31,727 nt of DNA from CAZWSX01 sp964636985. Lineage in GTDB: Bacteria; Planctomycetota; Planctomycetia; Pirellulales; Pirellulaceae. The notes beneath the pieces were generated by a model, which was given only the letters and a program-made list of their open reading frames with translations, did no database searches and was not told the origin of the DNA. Of this stretch, positions 15,803-23,725 are shown in pieces. Every line of letters starts with the position of its first letter. Within the stretch, counting starts at the first letter, position 1. The DNA is taken from positions 1 through 31,727 of the forward strand of contig CAZWSX010000050.1 in the NCBI GenBank assembly GCA_964636985.1, written 5' to 3'. A program made the translations under genes and the position numbers.

Positions 15803-15896
15803 GTAGCCGCGTTCACCAGAACGCGGAAGGTGCGGCCGAGGCTTGCAAGGCAACCATGTCTTGCAGGGCCACCGCACTCTACGCGAGTGCGGCTAC
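15803..15896. repeat. REP-like hairpin pair A1/A2 (tail to tail)
   Basis: Unit A1 (plus, 15803-15826): GTAG, then stem CCGCGTTC/GAACGCGG with loop ACCA. Unit A2 (minus, 15872-15896): stem CCGCACTC/GAGTGCGG with loop TACGC, then CTAC. GTAG feet face outward. The pair begins eight bases after the amidohydrolase stop. Confidence 0.7.
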
Positions 15897-15920
15897 TCCC
15901 ACCGCGCACCAGACTCCGTC

Positions 15921-16026
15921 GTAGCCGCGTTCGCTAGAACGCGGAGAGCTACGCTGCGTCATCAAGAATAGCTGAACTGCTCGGCTCCCAAACTCAACCT
16001 ACCGCACTCTTGGTAAGTGCGGCTAC
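15921..16026. repeat. REP-like hairpin pair A3/A4 (tail to tail)
   Basis: Unit A3 (plus, 15921-15944): GTAG, stem CCGCGTTC/GAACGCGG, loop GCTA; it differs from A1 only in the loop. Unit A4 (minus, 16002-16026): stem CCGCACT/AGTGCGG, loop CTTGGTA, then CTAC. This is a near-duplicate of pair A1/A2, giving four alternating units before the DUF3500-like gene ending at 16054. Confidence 0.7.
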
Positions 16027-16053
16027 GGGAAGCAACCAATTGCCACCCCGGAA

Positions 16054-17103
16054 TCAATCTTGGGCGTTGAGTTTCACGCCCGGGTCGCTGGCGACATTCA
16101 CCCACACGTGGACGTGGGGGACGCCGCGGAAGTGCCACACGAAGCTCGGGCCTTCCAAACGCCACACGTCCCACACTTTGTCGTTCCCCAGGTCTTCTTC
16201 GGTGAAGAAGGCCAGGTGGCACTTGTCGAGGCCTCCTTGGGACTTCAGGCACGACAGCGCTTCTTCCTGATCGCTCTTGCGATAGGGCTCGATGAGTTTA
16301 CTGAGCGTCTTTTGCAACTCACCTTTTTGGTCGGCCGACAGGTCCGTCACGGGGATGCCGTAGAAGTTGCCTTGTTCGCCGCGGAACTGGACTGCGCTTT
16401 CATACGGCGACGTTTTCACTAGCGCCTTCTCGCGCTGCTTGCCATCGAGCATTTCGCACACTTTATTGGCAGCTAGGGCTTGCTCCCAAAAGACGTTGCC
16501 GGGGTGGCCGACCTTTTCGTCGAAGCCACTGGCGGCGTGGCCATAGAAGATCGGCCCGCCGAAGGCCACCGATTCGGTCGAGTTGCCGTCGCAGCGAAGC
16601 GTCATGTGACGTCCCGTCATCACGAACTCGAACTTACCGTCGCCTGGCTTGCCGAAGATCGCGATCGATTGCGAGTTGCCGAAGCCACCCGCATCGTCTT
16701 TCAATTGCTTGTCAATCTTGGCGTGCCACTCGGGCTGGATCAGCCCTTCGAAGATCTCGCGGACCATGGCCCGCTGCTCGCCGGTGAAGTAGTCGCTATT
16801 GATGAATTGTTTGGTGATGTTCCAGTTGTTGGAGACGCGAGTCCGCAACAAGCCGCGTTCTTTTTCGGTGAAATCCCAGTCGAAACAGAGGTCTTTCCGT
16901 TGGGTGGAGTTGAGCGAGTCGTACAGCCGCTTAACAACGGTCTCCGGAGCGGCTTTATCCGTCGCGTTGGCATAGGCGCCGCGCGGTAGAACGGCATAGG
17001 CCAGGGCCCCGACGCCGGCAGCGGCGATAAAGTCGCGTCGCGGCAGCCCACTTGGTTCCGACGAGCAATCTGGACATTTCGAATTCTTGTTGCGACGCGA
17101 CAT
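16054..17103 (-). CDS. Tat-exported DUF3500-like protein
   Basis: The 349-residue protein has a Tat signal (LPRRDFIAAAGVGALAYAVL) preceded by a short Cys-containing stretch (CPDCSS). The body has features of the DUF3500 family: a helical N-terminal part ('ETVVKRLYDSLNSTQRKDLC'), 'AIFGKPGDGKFEFVMTGRHM', TLRCDG and 'VAFGGPIFYGHAASG', and a C-terminal 'WHFRGVPHVHVWVNVASDPG'. Members are exported proteins of unknown activity, and the conserved His residues suggest metal binding. ATG 17103 is chosen because GGAG lies seven bases upstream and the preceding 51 residues of the longer frame look non-coding. It is a single-gene unit, with REP-like hairpins downstream. Confidence 0.7.
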   Translation of the reverse strand: MSRRNKNSKCPDCSSEPSGLPRRDFIAAAGVGALAYAVLPRGAYANATDKAAPETVVKRLYDSLNSTQRKDLCFDWDFTEKERGLLRTRVSNNWNITKQFINSDYFTGEQRAMVREIFEGLIQPEWHAKIDKQLKDDAGGFGNSQSIAIFGKPGDGKFEFVMTGRHMTLRCDGNSTESVAFGGPIFYGHAASGFDEKVGHPGNVFWEQALAANKVCEMLDGKQREKALVKTSPYESAVQFRGEQGNFYGIPVTDLSADQKGELQKTLSKLIEPYRKSDQEEALSCLKSQGGLDKCHLAFFTEEDLGNDKVWDVWRLEGPSFVWHFRGVPHVHVWVNVASDPGVKLNAQD

Positions 17104-17190
17104 GCTAAGGCTCCGTGCAAACCGGAAGGGAATCGCTCGCGCGTGGCGAGCAGGTGACCTTCTTATTTTGGACCATGCCGAAGGAGATTG

Positions 17191-17210
17191 CCACAGAGGG
17201 TACAGAGACC
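17191..17210. repeat. Half copy of the CCACRGAG-type repeat
   Basis: CCACAGAGGGTACAGAGACC resembles the arm and flank of the inverted repeat at 14627-14773 (CCACGGAGATACG, then CACGGAGAG). It lies in the 244-base gap between divergent genes at 17103 and 17348. No right-hand arm is seen, so this would be a remnant. Confidence 0.3.
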
Positions 17211-17347
17211 TTGGAGAGCTAGGAACAATGCCCCCAAGCCGGCGAAGCTTTGCCACGCGGGAAATCGCAGGGAGGATCGACTATAGTAGTGGCGATTTGA
17301 GAGCGAGCGGCTACTTCTTAGCTAACAATTTCATAATGGGGGTCCTC

Positions 17348-17851
17348 ATGTCATTCGATCCATTTCAACAACCTAGCGGCGGCGCACCTGGTCCGAATCC
17401 ATATCACTCGCCGATGGCTCAAGGACCGGCGAGCATTCGCGGCACCCACAGCTTCGAGGACCTCAAGCAGCTCGCGCAGTTTCAACGTTGGATGATCGGA
17501 ATGGTTGGGGCGCAACTTCTGTTTGGATGCGGCGGCATCATGGCGCTGGGTGTAATCGCCAACGCGGTAGCAGCACCGGGTCAGCCCCCACCTCCTTGGA
17601 CAGGCATTCTTGGGCTCTTGTGGTGGGGCTTAATGATCCTGGTTGGCGGGGGGACCATCGTCTCGTTAGCGCTAGTTGGTAATAAGGTCTGGGGAGCGGC
17701 AGGCGCCGTCATCTGTGCACTACTGGGGTTCGTTCCCTGTGTGTCGCTGATCACACTGCTGGTGGTGAACAGTTCGGCCACGTCGATCTTGCAACGCCAC
17801 GGTTACACCGTGGGCTTCCTCGGCTGCAACGACCCGCGGTTGCTGTCGTAG
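17348..17851 (+). CDS. Small four-helix membrane protein of unknown function
   Basis: The 167-residue protein has a polar, Pro/Gly-rich N-terminus ('DPFQQPSGGAPGPNPYHSP') and three to four predicted membrane helices: about residues 48-68, 78-98, 105-120 and 122-138. The proline-rich cytoplasmic tail plus short helical bundle is common in bacterial DUF4190-like proteins, but I cannot assign it. ATG 17348 is favoured by a GGGGG run five bases upstream; the in-frame ATG at 17336 has none. The long frame open from 17087 upstream looks non-coding. It converges with the MmgE/PrpD gene with 12 bases between the stops. Confidence 0.65.
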   Translation: MSFDPFQQPSGGAPGPNPYHSPMAQGPASIRGTHSFEDLKQLAQFQRWMIGMVGAQLLFGCGGIMALGVIANAVAAPGQPPPPWTGILGLLWWGLMILVGGGTIVSLALVGNKVWGAAGAVICALLGFVPCVSLITLLVVNSSATSILQRHGYTVGFLGCNDPRLLS

Positions 17852-17863
17852 AGCACCGACAGA

Positions 17864-19366
17864 TCAAAACGCGTAGAGTTGCGAAATATCGGCGGGCGAT
17901 TGTTCGGCGAGTCCAGTCAATCGCTGGAGCAGTTTGTCGGTATTGACCGATCCCAAGCCAATCAATCTCCGCCATTTGGTTTCGAGCAACGCCCCCACGT
18001 CCGCATCGCGATTGCGGCCGTGACCCTTGGGGTACATCACCAGTCCGCTGCTGGCCGACCCGGCTTGGCCTGCGCCATCGGCGTATTCGATGTCGACCGT
18101 CGTCGGGATTCCGTCGGGATAGCGGCGATCGTATTCGGGACCCCCATGCACGAAATCGATCCGCTCCATCAATTGCCGCGTGAGTGGCTGAAACAGTGCC
18201 GCGTCGTCGTAGTCGGCAGGCAAAAGCATCAAGCGGTCCCAATCGGCGGCTTTGCACTCAAAGGCTTTGCGCAGAATCGTCGCCACGATGTAAACCATCG
18301 AGTGATCGGCGCTCTGCCGCGTGCGCGGGTCGCGCTTGTGCGGATCGCCAATGATGCCGAACGCGGGTTGATAGATCGTGATCCGCAACTGCCGGATGCG
18401 ATCGGGGCTTTCCAAGATCCCCGGATACTTTTGCAACAGCGAAATCAGCCCGCCAATCGCGCCGGCTGATTGGTGTTCATAGAGCCCCAATTTAAAATGC
18501 ATGCCCATCACGGCGAAGTCGTCGCCGCCAGTGGCGAGATGCAAATCAAAGGGACTGGCGTGCGGTTTGGCCGGCGGCTCGAACAAGCAGAAGACCGCCT
18601 GTGGGTTGCGAAAGATATCGGCCGGGCCGACGAAACCGTTCATCGACCGTTGCGCTGAAACGACGGCCATCTCAGTCGAAAGCGCCGCCGACGCGCCCTT
18701 GGAATCAGACAGCTGATGCCCAGCGCGGATCGCTCGAAATGGCACGTAATGGGCAACGACCATCCCGATGGCCGATTCGATTTGCTGGGCCGTGGCTCCC
18801 ATCATCGCGCCATATACAGCGGCGCTGGCAATCGCGCCGTGCATAACGTGGTCGATCTTGTAATTCTTGAGCGCGAAGGCCTCGGCGAGCCGCCCGCGGA
18901 TTTCGTCGATGCACAACATGCCTAAAAGGGTCCGATGGCCATCGGCACCTGTTTGCTGCGCAGCGGCAACGGCGACTGGATAGAAATCGTTGTGGCCGAA
19001 TTCGCCTGCCGTTTGGCTAGTCGCGGGATTGAAGCCGAAGTTCGTCCCGTTGGAATCAAGCTCGCGCACCGCCGAACTATTGGCGACAACGGCCTTTTCG
19101 GCACGAACGCGGACCGTCGAGCCAAAACACGTCGCGCCCGGCTGGGAACCACCAACCGTGTAGGTAAGGGCTTCGTTCCGCAGCACCGTCGGCGCGTTCA
19201 TCCCGCAAGCAAGAGCGGCAACTCCGCACGCGACGCTGTCGGTGTGGAACTGCTCTACCTTTTGCAGCACACCAGCACTTGGCTTGCCCGACTTCAAAAA
19301 GTCGATCGCATAGCGGCCCAACGCCAGGGCTTGGTTCGTGTCGGCGGGAAGCCTGATCGTCGTCAT
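17864..19366 (-). CDS. MmgE/PrpD family protein
   Basis: The 500-residue protein fits the MmgE/PrpD family (2-methylcitrate dehydratase and cis-aconitate decarboxylase type) in length and layout: an all-helical first half with 'DSVACGVAALACGMNAPTVL', 'ELDSNGTNFGFN', 'AFALKNYKIDHVMHGAIASA', 'AIRAGHQLSDSKGASAALST', and a later alpha/beta part with 'DHSMVYIVATILRKAFE' and 'VDIEYADG'. A propionate pathway role would need neighbours such as prpB or prpC, which are absent, so the substrate is open. Start choice is uncertain: ATG 19366 or ATG 19375; neither has a clear ribosome binding site, and a REP-like hairpin ends only eight bases upstream of 19375. A MoxR ATPase gene lies upstream on the same strand. 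Confidence 0.85.
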   Translation of the reverse strand: MTTIRLPADTNQALALGRYAIDFLKSGKPSAGVLQKVEQFHTDSVACGVAALACGMNAPTVLRNEALTYTVGGSQPGATCFGSTVRVRAEKAVVANSSAVRELDSNGTNFGFNPATSQTAGEFGHNDFYPVAVAAAQQTGADGHRTLLGMLCIDEIRGRLAEAFALKNYKIDHVMHGAIASAAVYGAMMGATAQQIESAIGMVVAHYVPFRAIRAGHQLSDSKGASAALSTEMAVVSAQRSMNGFVGPADIFRNPQAVFCLFEPPAKPHASPFDLHLATGGDDFAVMGMHFKLGLYEHQSAGAIGGLISLLQKYPGILESPDRIRQLRITIYQPAFGIIGDPHKRDPRTRQSADHSMVYIVATILRKAFECKAADWDRLMLLPADYDDAALFQPLTRQLMERIDFVHGGPEYDRRYPDGIPTTVDIEYADGAGQAGSASSGLVMYPKGHGRNRDADVGALLETKWRRLIGLGSVNTDKLLQRLTGLAEQSPADISQLYAF

Positions 19367-19382
19367 AACTGTCATCAAAAAA

Positions 19383-19519
19383 GTGGCACAGACAATCCTG
19401 TCTGTGCGCGGTTGACTATGCGTCTTGATTGTTTGCGAGCGACAAGCCGACGATTGGCTTCGCCTCAAAATTGACTCTAACAAGTCGTCTACTTCGCCGG
19501 ACAGGATTGTCCGGCCTAC
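19383..19519. repeat. REP-like hairpin pair B1/B2 (tail to tail)
   Basis: Unit B1 (plus, 19383-19407): foot GTGG sharing its last base with stem GCACAGACA/TGTCTGTGC, loop ATCC. Unit B2 (minus, 19496-19519): stem GCCGGACA/TGTCCGGC, loop GGAT, then CTAC. Both stems end in GACA around an ATCC loop when oriented alike. Runs of A precede each foot. B1 read on the minus strand is stem, CCAC, then six T. Confidence 0.7.
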
Positions 19520-19525
19520 TTTTGG

Positions 19526-20557
19526 TTACTCGTCGTCGAGATCATCATCATCGTCGTCGTCATCCAATTCGCGGTCGGGATGCAACGGGTCTTCGGGATC
19601 GAAGAAGAAGTCGCCCAGGCCAAGCGGCGTCGCTTCTCCGCCGAGGGTCCGGCTCTTGCGTTCCGCTTGCGCCTTCAAATCGAGCGCGTCTTCGCCGAGG
19701 CACATTTGCACGGCTTCGGCCCAGGCTTTGTCGTTCGACAGCGGGTGCTTAGGATCTTGCGCCAAGCGCTTGAGCGCGTAACGCATGATCGAGAGCCCGT
19801 CGCGGACCGAGAAATCGAGCCGCAGCTTGTGAGCCTGCTGGAGGAAGTCGACGGTGATCGCGAGCATTTCCGGCTCGGCAAACGGCAAGTGGTATTGAAG
19901 GATCGCCAGTTCGTCTTTGCGATTAGGGAAGCCGAGCGTGAGCGTCGGCTGCAAGCGGCTCATGATGTAATCGGGAATCTCGTACGTCGACTCGTCCTGG
20001 TTCATCGTCACGCAACAGCGGAACTCGGGATTGGCCGGAACGGTGATTCCCGCGACGATCGATTCGATGTAGCGGCGATGATCGAAGAGCGGAGCCAGGC
20101 TGGCCCACGACTTTTCGTTCATCCGGTTCCCTTCGTCGAGAATGCAAACGCCTCCCGTGAGCATCGCGGTGACCAGCGGCGAGGCGTGATAGGCAATCGT
20201 GCCGCTCTCGGCCAGCACCGGCGTCACGAGCAAATCTTCCGGCCGCGTATCGGACGTGCACTGGTAGATATAGAGCGGCTGGCCGCGCATCTTTGCGGCG
20301 GCAATTCCCAGGGCCGTCTTTCCGATGCCCGGCGTGCCGATCAATCGCGGCGTGAGCGGTAAATCGCGATTGTCGACGACCAGCCAACACGCGAGCAGTT
20401 GCTTGAGGATTTCCTGCTGGCCGATCCATTCGCCCGGCAGATCGTGGGCTTGTGCGAAATGGAGCGAAACGCCGTCGATTTCAACGCATCCTGCCGCCGC
20501 CTTGGGGGGCGGAGTTTTGCCGGTGGAGCGAGCGGGTTTCGCTTTTTTCTTTGCCAT
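19526..20557 (-). CDS. MoxR-family AAA+ ATPase
   Basis: The 343-residue protein has Walker A GTPGIGKT (74-81), Walker B VCILDEGNRM (from 137) and sensor 'CCVTMNQDESTYEIPDYIMS' near 181-200, the pattern of MoxR/CbbQ-type AAA+ proteins. The N-terminus is Lys/Ala-rich, and the C-terminus ends in an almost pure Asp/Glu tail (about 12 residues, encoded by GAT/GAC repeats). MoxR ATPases act as chaperones that insert metals or cofactors, normally with a von Willebrand A-domain partner next door; none is seen here. ATG 20557 has AGGA ten bases upstream; earlier in-frame starts give a Cys/Arg-rich extension unlike the family. The MmgE/PrpD gene lies downstream across the B1/B2 repeat. Confidence 0.88.
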   Translation of the reverse strand: MAKKKAKPARSTGKTPPPKAAAGCVEIDGVSLHFAQAHDLPGEWIGQQEILKQLLACWLVVDNRDLPLTPRLIGTPGIGKTALGIAAAKMRGQPLYIYQCTSDTRPEDLLVTPVLAESGTIAYHASPLVTAMLTGGVCILDEGNRMNEKSWASLAPLFDHRRYIESIVAGITVPANPEFRCCVTMNQDESTYEIPDYIMSRLQPTLTLGFPNRKDELAILQYHLPFAEPEMLAITVDFLQQAHKLRLDFSVRDGLSIMRYALKRLAQDPKHPLSNDKAWAEAVQMCLGEDALDLKAQAERKSRTLGGEATPLGLGDFFFDPEDPLHPDRELDDDDDDDDLDDE

Positions 20558-20659
20558 GGCTGGGGTTCCTGCCCGACTGCGTTCGCGTGTGTGGCACATC
20601 ACGCCGTTGCACAGTCGTGGCATGCATTGGGTCAAGTCTTGCGGCCCATGCCGGTCGTG

Positions 20660-20707
20660 CGGCTTGGTTGGGTCAATCTACCTGTAGCGAGCGACTCGAC
20701 CAAGCCG
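20660..20707. repeat. Imperfect inverted repeat before the GT-C-like gene
   Basis: CGGCTTGGTTGGGTC (20660-20674) pairs with GACTCGACCAAGCCG (20693-20707) with two mismatches. The loop contains CTAC and GTAG two bases apart, like two REP feet head to head. It lies in the 254-base gap between divergent MoxR and GT-C-like genes, where I see no gene. Confidence 0.35.
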
Positions 20708-20811
20708 GTAAGCGCGGGAGGGAGCAGGCGGATGCTCGGGCGACGTAGAGTTTCCGACACGGTTCACCCCCAAGGCGTGCCGATCAAATGGATCTGGAGT
20801 GAGATTTAGGA

Positions 20812-22734
20812 ATGTTGAATCGATTCAGCTCTCGGTTGGCGGAGGAGACGCTCGCTGGGGAAATTACGCTTGGCGAACAGGCGGCACCCCAACCATCGAT
20901 GGGCCTCTGGCTCGATCGCGGAATTCTGCTGGCCGTCGTTTTAGGGGCCGTGGTCGGCATCTCGCCCAACTTCGTCGACCCGGACTTGTGGGGCCACGTG
21001 CAGTACGGCCGCGACCTGCTTCGTAACGGGCTGCCGGCGACTACCACCTATTCCTACGTGGCCGAAGGGTATCGCTGGATCAACCACGAGATCTTGGCGG
21101 AAGTAATTTTGGCCCTGGCTGCCGATTGGCTGGGACCACACGGAATGCTGGTGGCCAAAGCGCTGCTTGGCGCGGCAGTGATCGGCGCGGTGATGCGCTA
21201 CGCTCAACTGCGGCACTGCGGCACCGTTGTGGTCGCCGTGATGGCACTCGTCACGGCGCCAAACCTGGCCTACTCGTGGTCGCTGCGCCCGCAGATTTTT
21301 TCGTTAGCGGCGTTCGCAACCTTGCTTTACCTGCTTGGTTATGTCTTCGAAGGCTGGGAAGGACACTGGCGCCTGCGTTGGCCGGCGTTCTTGTGGCCAT
21401 CCAACGAGCCCTACGAAGCGCACGATCCGCCGAACGATTTGGGATACGACCCCAAGCGACTTAAGTTCCTGTGGCTGGTAGTTCCGCTGTTTGCAGCGTG
21501 GACCAACACGCACGGCGGCTTCCTGGCTGGCTTGTGTGTTTTCATTGCCTATCTCGGTTTGCGATCGCTGGAAGCTCTTAGCGTCCGCGGCCGGTTGGCG
21601 TTGCCGCTGTTGGCGCGGTTCGCGGTGATGGCAGTCGTCGCCGCCGGGTCGACAATCATCAACCCTTACGGCTTTGAATTCCACTTGTGGCTGTTCGACG
21701 ACCTCAAGGTCCCTCGGCCGGAGATTGTCGAGTGGCTCCCCACCAACTGGTTTGAAGCGGGAACGATTCCGCGCTGGCTGATCGGCGGACTGTGGCTCTT
21801 GACACTGGTGAAGAGCCCTCAGCGGCACGACTTCACGCACACCGTCGTCGCCGGCCTGCTGCTGTGGCAAACATGCGAACATCGCCGCCACGGCGCCTTT
21901 TGGGCCTTGGCCCTCTCGTTCTGGTTGGCTCCACATGTCGAGCTCGCCTGGCAGATGCTCCAAGGGCGAAAACACGATACCACCCACCCCGAAGACATGG
22001 CCGGCGCGCTGTCGCCTGCCAATCGACAACGATTGGCAAGCGGCTTGCTCGTGGTGTACGGCCTGCTGGGCTGGATGCTCTGGTCGCGGATGAGCCAGAT
22101 CACCGTCGAACGGACCACCTATCCCGTTTCGGCCATCCAGTACATCGCCGACCGGAACTTCACCGGCAAGATCGTTTGCAATTTCAACTGGGCGCAGTAC
22201 CTGATCTACGCGTGCGGTCCTGGTGCCTCAGGCGGACGCCCGGCCGACGGCGGCTTGCTCGTGCAGGTCGACGGACGCTGCCGCACCAGCTACTCGCAGG
22301 AGATGCTCGACCAGCACTTCGATTTCCTGCTAGGCGATCTGCCGACGAGCCTCGTCTACAAGGCACCCGGACACGTTTGCAATCCGGCAGCGGTTTTGAG
22401 CGAAGGGCGGCCCGACCTGGTGCTGCTCGATCGCGAATACGACCGCTGCGCGCAGTTGATGAAAGATAACGCCGAGCGGTGGGTGCTCTTGTACCAAGAC
22501 AGCGAAGCCCAGCTGTGGGGACGAAGAAGCCGCTACGACGACCCTCAAAGTCCCGACTACGTTTCACCGCGCGACCGACGAGTCAGCGACGCCGTGCAAA
22601 CCGGATCGGTCTGCTGGCCAGCCTTGCCGAATCAATCAAATCCCGCCATCCAGCCCGTTCCTGAAGTCGTATCGCTTCCCGCCGAGACCGTCGACCAGGA
22701 AGCACCGATCGAACTTCACGAACAAGTTTATTAA
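20812..22734 (+). CDS. GT-C-like multi-pass membrane protein
   Basis: The 640-residue protein has about ten membrane helices between residues 35 and 440, followed by a soluble C-terminal region of about 200 residues. Just after the first helix comes NFVDPDLWGHVQYGRDLL, the acidic DxDxWxH-type loop seen in GT-C-fold candidate glycosyltransferases, and soon after 'YRWINHEILAEVILAL'. 'WTNTHGGFLAGL' and 'STIINPYGFEFHLW' are also characteristic of this bacterial group. GT-C enzymes take sugars from polyprenyl-phosphate carriers at the outer face of the membrane. The next gene, 40 bases on, encodes a polyprenyl-phosphate-type glycosyltransferase, which would make such a donor. AGGA abuts ATG 20812, with GGAG about 15 bases upstream. 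Confidence 0.7.
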   Translation: MLNRFSSRLAEETLAGEITLGEQAAPQPSMGLWLDRGILLAVVLGAVVGISPNFVDPDLWGHVQYGRDLLRNGLPATTTYSYVAEGYRWINHEILAEVILALAADWLGPHGMLVAKALLGAAVIGAVMRYAQLRHCGTVVVAVMALVTAPNLAYSWSLRPQIFSLAAFATLLYLLGYVFEGWEGHWRLRWPAFLWPSNEPYEAHDPPNDLGYDPKRLKFLWLVVPLFAAWTNTHGGFLAGLCVFIAYLGLRSLEALSVRGRLALPLLARFAVMAVVAAGSTIINPYGFEFHLWLFDDLKVPRPEIVEWLPTNWFEAGTIPRWLIGGLWLLTLVKSPQRHDFTHTVVAGLLLWQTCEHRRHGAFWALALSFWLAPHVELAWQMLQGRKHDTTHPEDMAGALSPANRQRLASGLLVVYGLLGWMLWSRMSQITVERTTYPVSAIQYIADRNFTGKIVCNFNWAQYLIYACGPGASGGRPADGGLLVQVDGRCRTSYSQEMLDQHFDFLLGDLPTSLVYKAPGHVCNPAAVLSEGRPDLVLLDREYDRCAQLMKDNAERWVLLYQDSEAQLWGRRSRYDDPQSPDYVSPRDRRVSDAVQTGSVCWPALPNQSNPAIQPVPEVVSLPAETVDQEAPIELHEQVY

Positions 22735-22774
22735 CTCCGAACCTACGACCTCCCTATCCGTCAAAGACATCACG

Positions 22775-23632
22775 ATGAACGCTCCTAACGAAGTCCAGCA
22801 AGCTCCATCGGCCGCCGATCAAACCGCTAAGCTGTCCGCGGTCCAAATCGCCAACGCCGCCATCGATAAGATCGATGAGCTGGCCCGAATGGTCGAGCTC
22901 GAGTCAGGCTACGACGTCCCCTCGCGCGATTGGGAGTTGCCGCCCGGTTTTGTCGTCTCGATCGTGATCCCGGTTTACAACGAGGAGCGAACCATCGAGC
23001 GCGTGCTCGCGCGGGTGGCCGCATTGCCGATTCCCAAAGAGATCGTGGTCGTCAACGACGCCAGCCGCGACGGAACGGCGAAAGTCCTCGACCGCATTGC
23101 CGGCGCCGCCGGTGTGCGCGTGATCCACCAGCCCTTCAACCAAGGCAAGGGAGCAGCCCTTCGCCAAGGCTTCGCTTCGGCAACCGGCGATGTCGTGGTC
23201 GTCCAAGATGCCGATTTGGAATACGATCCGCGCGACATCCTGCCGCTGCTGAGGCCCGTCGTCGAAAACCAAGCCGACGTCGTCTTCGGCTCGCGGTTCT
23301 TGCACGAGAGCCCGCAAGACAAGTCGTTCGTCCACCGCTTAGGCAATTGGGGCCTGACCACGGCCTCGAACCTCTTCACCGGCCTGCGGATCACCGACAT
23401 GGAGACGTGCTACAAGGTCTTCCGCCGCGAATTAATCCAAAGCATCCCACTCAAGCAAGACCGCTTTGGCTTCGAACCCGAAGTCACGGCCAAACTCGCC
23501 CGCCGCAAAGCGAAAATTATCGAAGTGCCAATCGGTTACCAGGCCCGCGGCTACGCCGAAGGAAAGAAGATCGGCATCAAAGATTTGTTTAACGCCCTGT
23601 GGTGCATCGTCCGATACGGCCTGGCGGATTGA
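22775..23632 (+). CDS. GT2 glycosyltransferase, DPM1/GtrB-like
   Basis: The 285-residue protein has an N-terminal helix of about 45 residues and a GT-A domain with 'VSIVIPVYNEERTIERVLAR', 'EIVVVNDASRDGTAKVLD', 'NQGKGAALRQGFASATGD' and the metal-binding DAD in VVVQDADLEYDP, then 'SRFLHES' and 'ETCYKVFRREL'. This is the pattern of dolichol/undecaprenyl-phosphate sugar synthases. It lacks C-terminal membrane helices, so it should sit on the inner face of the membrane and load a sugar onto a lipid carrier. It follows the GT-C-like gene by 40 bases and probably shares its transcript. There is no clear ribosome binding site. A REP-like hairpin begins eight bases after its stop. Confidence 0.88.
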   Translation: MNAPNEVQQAPSAADQTAKLSAVQIANAAIDKIDELARMVELESGYDVPSRDWELPPGFVVSIVIPVYNEERTIERVLARVAALPIPKEIVVVNDASRDGTAKVLDRIAGAAGVRVIHQPFNQGKGAALRQGFASATGDVVVVQDADLEYDPRDILPLLRPVVENQADVVFGSRFLHESPQDKSFVHRLGNWGLTTASNLFTGLRITDMETCYKVFRRELIQSIPLKQDRFGFEPEVTAKLARRKAKIIEVPIGYQARGYAEGKKIGIKDLFNALWCIVRYGLAD

Positions 23633-23639
23633 CGCTCGG

Positions 23640-23712
23640 GTGGCACTGGCGTCCCTCAGACGCCAGTGTGCGCTTACAGTAACCACTGGCGTCTTTTGGA
23701 CGCCAGTGCCAC
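23640..23712. repeat. REP-like hairpin pair C1/C2 (tail to tail)
   Basis: Unit C1 (plus, 23640-23668): foot GTGG, stem CACTGGCGTC/GACGCCAGTG, loop CCTCA. Unit C2 (minus, 23684-23712): the same ten-base stem, loop TTTTG, then CCAC. The two units share identical stems, so the whole pair can also fold as one long cruciform. It separates the convergent GT2 and ybeY genes and could end both transcripts. Confidence 0.7.
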
Positions 23713-23725
23713 CCAGATTGGCCAG

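Noticed and set aside
15803..16026. CRISPR-like array
   Set aside because: The repeats are self-complementary hairpins in alternating orientation with unequal spacers, and no cas gene is present.
19526..19565. Frameshift or microsatellite artefact at the Asp-rich moxR tail
   Set aside because: The GAT/GAC run stays in frame and ends in a normal stop; acidic tails are tolerated in this position. It may vary in length between strains, but nothing suggests an error.
19580..20362. 260-codon plus-strand frame over moxR
   Set aside because: Antisense of a clear MoxR ATPase with Walker motifs; composition (Arg, Glu, Val) is that of a shadow frame.
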